Source: Cydia pomonella
Lineage: Eukaryota > Arthropoda > Insecta > Lepidoptera > Tortricidae
Reading direction: 5' to 3'
Length of the DNA stretch: 64,000 nucleotides
Assembly (NCBI RefSeq): GCF_033807575.1
Contig: NC_084711.1
Span: 6,076,001 to 6,140,000, forward strand
The first letter of the stretch is position 1. Each line of letters starts with the position of its first letter. The position numbers were made by a program, and so were the translations under genes. The notes beneath the pieces are model-generated. The model searched no databases. It was not told the origin of the DNA and saw only the letters and a program-made list of their open reading frames with translations. This document shows, one piece after another, positions 57,888-64,000 of this stretch.

Positions 57888-60519
57888 CCTCTACTAAATC
57901 CTCTTGAGTCCCGATGTCCTTTTAAAAAAAGTAAATTAAATCGATCGATCGATCGTAAATTAAACAAAGTATAATGAAATAAAAGAAAAGACGGTTCGAA
58001 ATTCAAAACTGCAAAAATGACTGTGGGTCTTAGTAGGATAGATGATGTTAATTTTATTTCATTTATTGCATAGTCATGAAGATAATTACAAAATAAGATG
58101 TCACAGTTAAAGTTAGTCAATTAATTTAGGGCACACAATAATAATAGTTATAATTGAAATCCCATCAATATTAAAAACGTTATTACTATAGACATGCCAT
58201 ACCTTGAAATTTGAACTATAATAGAACCAGTTCGAGTAGGAAAGTTGAATGCATGAATGGCGTTCCTCGTGAATGAAACGTAGTGCGGCATAATTAGTGG
58301 CTTCTATATTGAAGGAATTCCGTTTGAGCTTTCGGCATTCAATTTAATTACAGGGAATTGAAGTTCATTAAATCCATCTTCTACGTAGCCTTCTGATACC
58401 TAATTATTAGTTTCACAGTATATTTCCGGTCATACTTAGCAAACACATACTCTATTCTCTCAGTGGGTAGTTTAGGATACTTTCTTGGATAGGTACATCT
58501 AAATAAAATTATTATAATGCACTAATTTGACCCGTAGTTATAAAAAATCAAGCACAACACTGTAACATAATTATGTAATACTTAGTAATATATCACAAAC
58601 AAAAAATCTATTGTCAAGATTCATTACAATAAGTAATCCGACCAATTGTACCAATTTCATAAGTTATGAGTGATTATATCTTGCACTCTGCCACGTTTAG
58701 CATCTCACCCGTATGCATATTTGAAATATAGTTCAAATAAAAATTTTATTCTTCTAGAATAAGGTATACAATTGAATGAGTTTACATTTGCATACATGGT
58801 TGGTAGGTAATCTACTAAATGTAGCACTAGATAGCACTACTTAAACTGATACGGGTATTGAGCAAACAATTTTGAAACTTAGTTATGCAACTGGTAATAT
58901 TTGCCTGGACCAATGAATCCCCATTAGATATGAGTATCAAGCATAGGACCTAGGTAATCTTAAGAAGTGATCTTTACTTTTACAGTTTGAGTAGGTATGA
59001 AGAACCACGAAAGCTGAGTACGTAGTTCAGTATAAACACTAATTAATTACACACTCAAAACTTAGTAACTACGGCATTTAGTTTTCCAAAGATTCCAAAG
59101 GCAACAATGTGAAGTAAATGTTATTGATAGTTCTAAGAAGAAATAAAAAAGGTAACAGTCTGAATAACCATAGATGAGAAGGAGCATTTATTTAAAGTTT
59201 CTACCTTCTGATACGTGTAAAACAAACCATTCCTCTTAATGAAATTTAAAGCCTCATAAATATTGACGTGTATTTATAAATAAATAAGCAATTTAAGAAC
59301 TCTGACTAGCGGAAGTAGCAAGATGTAGAATATAGAGATCAAAAAGAAAAATCACATAAATTAATTAGGAAATGGCATTTAAAAAAAACAATATGTCAAT
59401 TAATTATCGTTTCTACTCTAACGCAAGATCAATTTTGTCAGACGCGATTGTTCTTGTCCAAAGTTAACATTGTTGACGCCGTCTCAAACACAAAAGCTGT
59501 CACTCGGACGCCAAGTCACTAAAGTGTCAAAACTGGAATTTAACTTTATGCATATGCACGTAGATCTGTTTCTCTGTGGTCTGTGAGGGATTAATCCGTC
59601 GTTGGTGTTGAGCCTGCGGTTTATGGAAGGTGGAGGTAAGGAATGAAATCTCCATGTACCAAAAAGTGTCATCAGAAAACCTTAAATAGGTGGCGCTACA
59701 ATACCTAGAAGTCTTGAACAAAAAAATCAAATCATATACAGCGCACTTCACTCCGTCAATAACGCCTAGGTTCTTAGCTACTCTAGCGCTACTCTGAAGA
59801 GATTTGGAACTATTATTTACAGCTGACAGCTGGACACTTTTGCAACAGTTCTACCATAAGAGATTTCACTCCTTTTAATTCCACACTCCATACTGCGGTT
59901 CGGTTATATCCGTCGTTGGCGTAGAAAAGTTTAAACAATCGAATTATTGTTACACCAAACACCAATCCCTGTATAACGCTTCAGTTGAAACGAAACGAAA
60001 CGCCACATGTCACTAACTTAAACCCAAATGACAATCAACTCGTAAATGCACACTTTTTAAGCAGACTTTGGGAATTGAACCAATTACGAGTGGCGTGTTG
60101 CGATGTGCGTGACATGGGATATGATTGAGATGGATGTTGTGTTGTGTCAACGATCCCAAAACGTGTGGATGTGGATTGATGCAAGCGGACGCTGACACGG
60201 CATTGGGTAACTCAGTATTCAGTAACTGGTGGTGGGTGTTTCAGTAGCTGCGTGCAATTCGCACGCGTGTGTTTGTTTACCTGTGAGATGGTGATGTAGC
60301 AAAAACAGCTGTTAGAATTGGTAGCTATGTACCTAGTAATGTAGTAATATAATATTTTTGTACATGTATTTAATAGTATGATGTGGGTAATTAATTTACT
60401 ATGCCTTGTGCTTGAAAGCACATGAAAGCTAGTTTCGGGACTATGCTTTGTCCAGCAATAGGATGATATGATGATGAGATATTGTTATATAGATGGACTA
60501 TTTAGCTTAGGGAGCTCAG
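57888..60519. other. No gene seen
   Basis: AT-rich with a small ATCG repeat (about 57938-57955, TCGATCGATCGATCG). Frames at 59484-59751 and 60013-60421 on the - strand lack recognisable motifs and splice sites. Confidence 0.45.
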
Positions 60520-60640
60520 GGTGCGTAGACAACGTGCCAATCGTTAACGCTCCGTAGCGAACGAAACAAAACGAAACTGTCATTGTCGTACTATTATGGA
60601 AGAGTGATAGAGTGATTTGAACGTTGGCATTTTGTCCAAA
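60520..60640. mobile_element. Decayed MITE of the GGCCTAGCCAAGAT family
   Basis: GTGCCAATCGTTAACGCTCC, GTAGCGAACGAAACAAAACG, GGAAGAGTGATAGAG and GAACGTTGGCATTTTGTCC keep the order of 8139-8288, but the outer ends are degraded. Confidence 0.5.
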
Positions 60641-61194
60641 CGTTACAATTTAAAAACTATTTAAAAGTATAAATTCACCCGAAAATTAAGATATAATCCT
60701 CCTATGTTTTTTATGTGGTAATAAGTAAAGGCTGCAAAAATATCAGTCACTAATCTGAGATACCGTCTTTATATCAGTCCAGTAGGATTTTCCACATCAT
60801 TACACATACCTATATATTAAATTGGTAATGTTTCCTATTCTGACTCACTGTTCATTTCATTAGATAAGACAATTACCTAATTGTTTTATTTTTTGTATAT
60901 ATTTTTTTATCTCGTGCATCGTTTTCATCGTTGTTCCGTTTCATCTACCTTTGGGCGTACCGTCAGCGTCACAAGACATGCGCGCGCGCACCCATCCGTA
61001 AAGCAGGTAACAAGAGCTGGCGCTGAATACCTATATCTGATAATAATTTACGACAATGTAGCTTTATGACTTCTATTACTCGCGATGCATATGCACATTG
61101 TTTTGAACTTTAAAATCATCAACAGTCAACTGCCAACACACAACATTATAACATTTATAACGTCGATTTGGATAATCATAATTCGTCCCTCGTC

Positions 61195-61350
61195 TAACTT
61201 CTGAACCATGGGTCCAAAAAAATTGAAAATAATCGTGAAAGTAGAACTGAATAAAGACTGTAGCGAACATGATCAGTGTTAAGCCGTTTTTGAGCTATCG
61301 CAAAAAGTTTTCCCTTAGTTAAAAGACGTACAAAACGCTGCTAAAGTACT
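61195..61350 (+). repeat. Internal fragment of the GGGTTCCG-type long element
   Basis: CTTCTGAACCATGGGTCCAA, GAACATGATCAGTGTTAAG, TTTTTGAGCTATCGCAAAA and AAAAGACGTACA match the block at about 24620-24735 of the element at 24350-25362. Neither hairpin end is present. Confidence 0.55.
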
Positions 61351-62039
61351 TCTGCTCCTTATGGACACCGGTTTTGTTTCTAATATGACTCTAGCTCTTA
61401 ATCTAGAGCCTCAGCTGATTGAATTGCGTAACTCGTTGTCCATAACAATAACACTTGTCTCTATGGTTGATACACAGAGATTCAGGTCGTGTGCAGTCAT
61501 CCATCAGGCGCGATCAGCCGTGGCGCGCACCTGTTCTCTCACCCGCCCTACACCGAGATGCCGCCATCTTGAAAATTACAAAATTAATATTTTGCAGCTG
61601 CCAGCGAATCACCAAGGCTAACTTATACTATGTAGCATAAGTGCATCTGCAAGGTTAATCCGCTTTTTCCCAACTTACAGGTTTAGTTTTAGACCGGACC
61701 GGTAAAGAATGTCTATGTCTCGTGCTAATTAATACAGACAATAGGTTTACTTACTCTGAGTTAATTATAGATAAACTGCAACGTCATTGACCTTCGGGAA
61801 AGTTTAAGATAATCTCCATAATAAAGATAGAGCGATTTCATTATACTCATAGCGATAGTATGCCCATAATTTTGCACACATACCGCATCTTGATTGATTG
61901 CTTTAGCGAGAGACGAATCACTTTCTCCGAACCTGACTCGAGTTTTACTTTTTGTTCATCATGTTACATTAGTAAGATAACATTCGTTAATTTCTTGCTA
62001 TCGGCGAGTAATCGAAAGAAATGAGATTGTGGATTGGGT
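61351..62039. other. No gene seen; moderately GC-rich patch
   Basis: 61490-61600 is richer in GC, with open frames on the + strand (61361-61621 and an overlapping one), but there is no ATG-donor or acceptor-donor pair that I trust. The remainder is AT-rich. Confidence 0.35.
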
Positions 62040-62197
62040 TCCGTTGGCGTCGTAATTGCAATGCGGTACGGTGTTTGTTCGCCGCTCAGTCCGTGTTGCG
62101 CCGCCGTGGAGGGCACGCCGCAGTTCGCAGTCAGTCAAACATGGCAAAAAAAGCCAAGTAAAAAGTTTAACCTTGGTTCGCGTGTGTCCCATGGAAA
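62040..62197 (+). promoter_or_regulatory. GC-rich promoter/5' leader of the 62-kb first exon
   Basis: GC- and CpG-rich sequence just ahead of the coding start. Initiator-like TCAGT words are at 62086-62090 and 62131-62135. A six-codon upstream ORF (MAKKAK) is at 62141-62161, and a second upstream ATG is at 62191. The start site is not determinable, but initiation near 62086 would place both upstream ATGs in the mRNA. Confidence 0.5.
62141..62161 (+). promoter_or_regulatory. uORF1, six codons
   Basis: ATG GCA AAA AAA GCC AAG TAA in a favourable context (CAAACATGG). It ends 29 bases before the next upstream ATG and 36 bases before the main ATG. Confidence 0.5.
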
Positions 62198-62312
62198 ATG
62201 AGCGAGGAACAAGAGCAGCCGGACTCGTTCAACTCCTGGGAGCTGAACGGGCTCAACTCCTTGGACCTGTGGGACTACACGGTGGAGCTGGAGTGCCTGC
62301 AGGGGACCGAAG
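62191..62312 (+). promoter_or_regulatory. uORF2 overlapping the main coding start
   Basis: ATG at 62191 lies seven bases before the main ATG in another frame. It stays open through the exon end, so it overlaps all coding sequence seen here. Its context is weaker (C at -3, G at +4). The peptide is Gly/Leu-rich and not conserved-looking. A ribosome starting here would bypass the main ORF. Confidence 0.45.
62198..62312 (+). CDS. First coding exon, acidic N terminus, unidentified gene
   Basis: ATG with A at -3, then 38 open codons: MSEEQEQPDSFNSWELNGLN then SLDLWDYTVELECLQGTE. One further base precedes a good donor (GAAG/GTTAGT), so the intron is phase 1. The frame is chosen over the overlapping ATG at 62191 because its peptide is acidic, with aromatic and leucine residues spaced as in transcription-factor activation regions, while the other frame is low-complexity Gly/Leu. 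Phase and strand match 40189-40270, consistent with alternative first exons spliced to a shared second exon beyond 64,000. I cannot name the family. Confidence 0.65.
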
Positions 62313-64000
62313 GTTAGTTGCGCAAGGCTGTGTGAGAGGCATTTACTGGCCGTTGCGGTCACGAAACGCCTCCAATTGCACCATGAAATTGTTTCACGGC
62401 GTTGGATATTATGGCTGATTCTTTCAACGGTGAATAAATTAGGGTCTGAGCTCGTGGTCGGTTCAAGAACATAGCTTGAGTTTGTACCTAGTGTTTAAAT
62501 CAGTAAGTTTATGACCCATGATACCGTAGTTGATGATGACTGGATGTACCAGAAGTGTTTTCCCACATAATTAACTTTTCTTTTGGATGAGACTAATCTA
62601 TGCAAGATTGTCACAAGGCCCCGTGATTATAATCGTGCTTACCTGTCGTCTGTATCTGTGATTATAATGTGTAAAACTACTATAGTACGTCATGCGGTAA
62701 TTGAAATTTTCCGCTTTGGTTTTACAGGACAATATACTGTCTTGTCTAAGCCATTTAAAGCCACTTTTACCAGAAAAGTGAGGTCTCTTCTATTGGTTTA
62801 ATTGCATCTGTTTGGTTTAATTGAACATCCCGTATGGCCCTGTGCTGGGGCGTTAAGCAGTTAAGTGGCCTCGTCTAAATATGTACTAATTCAGATATAC
62901 ATATGTATTCATAGCGAAGTACATAAGAAGTATATACAAGTATCTATTATCATAATAGGCACCTATCTGAGGCAATTCTTTTGTGAGTTACTCTCTCTTG
63001 CTCTCTTGCTATTCGTTAAATTGGTACATTCATATAATGATGCGGTTTAGTATGCTGAAAGATACTTCCATTAGATATCATTTATTTATTGCATTTTTGT
63101 GGTGAAACTAGCTCTTTATTAAGACCTTGTTCTATATTCTATGCAGCTTTGCGATTCGGTACCAAACCAAATGTTTTGTAGTTTGTCTTAAACCTACGAT
63201 TACCGACACGACGCTACCTACTTTGTTGACCTGCCATTGCTTAAATGATATTTATAAAATCTATTATCGCTAGTCAGTAAATAAGAAACAAAAAGCAGTT
63301 TATCATTTAAGTACAAATCTAAATACCTTTTGGTAAATCGTTGCTCTCCTTATCATTTTTACGTCGACATTATATTTATAAGTAGGTAGGTAATCATTTA
63401 TTTTCAGTATGTCTTCACTTATTTGCATACAAAGGAATGAATAGGTATGTGCTCCGTCTTACAAAAAGTAACACTATCGTATAGTCAGCATTACAATGCT
63501 TACAATAGTAACCAACTGGCCAACTCAGAGAAGCATTGAGTCTCATCTCATAATCATAACAAAGTAGTTATTTACGTGTAACATAAACACACTGAAATGG
63601 CAGTGCGATTACGTACAATTACATGCTAGCTCCATTATTTTGGCTTCCGTATATCGAACGAGTTATTATAAACGCTTAAATAATAATCTATTACAAATCC
63701 AAGCTTTGCCGTAATAAATCTAAACAGCTATTATGGAATTTTTATAATATCTTTGTTTCACGGCACGGTTACGGGCATAACGGCGCGAAGCAAATTTAGT
63801 CATGCTTGAGGATTAAGATTGCGCTACTGGACGTTTTTAGAACTTTTATAGCTAGGTAGCTATTTAATTAGACTACTAATTGTTCAATTAAAATATTTGT
63901 CGAACACAAGAATTTGATCTACTTTTGTGTCAGAAATCGGGGTTTTGTAATATACCTACTGGTATTTATCGTCACAGTAGCATTTCTTAATTAGTTTCTC
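62313..64000 (+). other. Intron after the 62-kb exon; no further exon seen
   Basis: AT-rich from the donor to the right edge. No acceptor followed by an open phase-1-compatible exon stands out, so the common second exon is expected outside the window. Confidence 0.4.

Noticed and set aside
1..64000. Endogenous virus or recently transferred bacterial genes
   Set aside because: No viral or bacterial-type coding sequence was recognised. The only large ORFs are those of the non-LTR retrotransposon.

Overview
The window looks like nuclear DNA of a lepidopteran insect (moth or butterfly). It is AT-rich and sparsely coding. It is crowded with short palindromic transposons, tRNA-derived SINEs and LINE tails of kinds I recognise from lepidopteran genomes, plus TAGGTA/GTAGGTA-type simple sequence. 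There is no bacterial-style gene organisation, operon, CRISPR array or tRNA/rRNA gene. Family assignments rest on recognised motifs, since no search could be run.

Layout. 0-12 kb: repeat-dense. It holds several inverted-repeat MITEs (512-691, 2554-2633, 4239-4446, 4585-4844, 8139-8288) and two long copies of one hairpin-ended element carrying 285-bp internal tandem repeats (four units at 2871-4200, three at 10449-11488). 12-26 kb: SINEs, LINE 3' tails and a hAT-like MITE with a perfect 8-bp target duplication. Three phase-compatible candidate exons on the + strand (16174-16344, 24032-24157, 25778-25870) may belong to an unidentified membrane protein. 26-39 kb: apparently non-coding, with a 63-bp triplicate carrying CACGTG palindromes (27484-27672), a perfect 40-bp-arm hairpin (30772-30856), nested MITEs (35013-35642), a 1.2-kb inverted repeat (36476-37672) and a GC-rich foldback (38121-38317).

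The clearest host signals are two GC-rich first exons on the + strand, 40189-40270 and 62198-62312. Each has a good start context and a strong splice donor, and both end in the same intron phase. I infer alternative promoters of one gene whose common exons lie to the right of the window. Both leaders contain short upstream ORFs. At 62 kb a tiny uORF is followed by one that overlaps the main start, an arrangement typical of translationally controlled genes. The product is acidic at its N terminus and not identified.

The best-defined coding unit is a full-length RTE-type non-LTR retrotransposon on the - strand (53505-57873). It is flanked by a 14-bp target site duplication and ends in a TAA-repeat tail. 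ORF1 is intact and coiled-coil. ORF2 (endonuclease, reverse transcriptase, C-terminal domain) is interrupted only by one in-frame TGA. If the alternative-promoter reading is right, this element sits inside the long first intron of the host gene.
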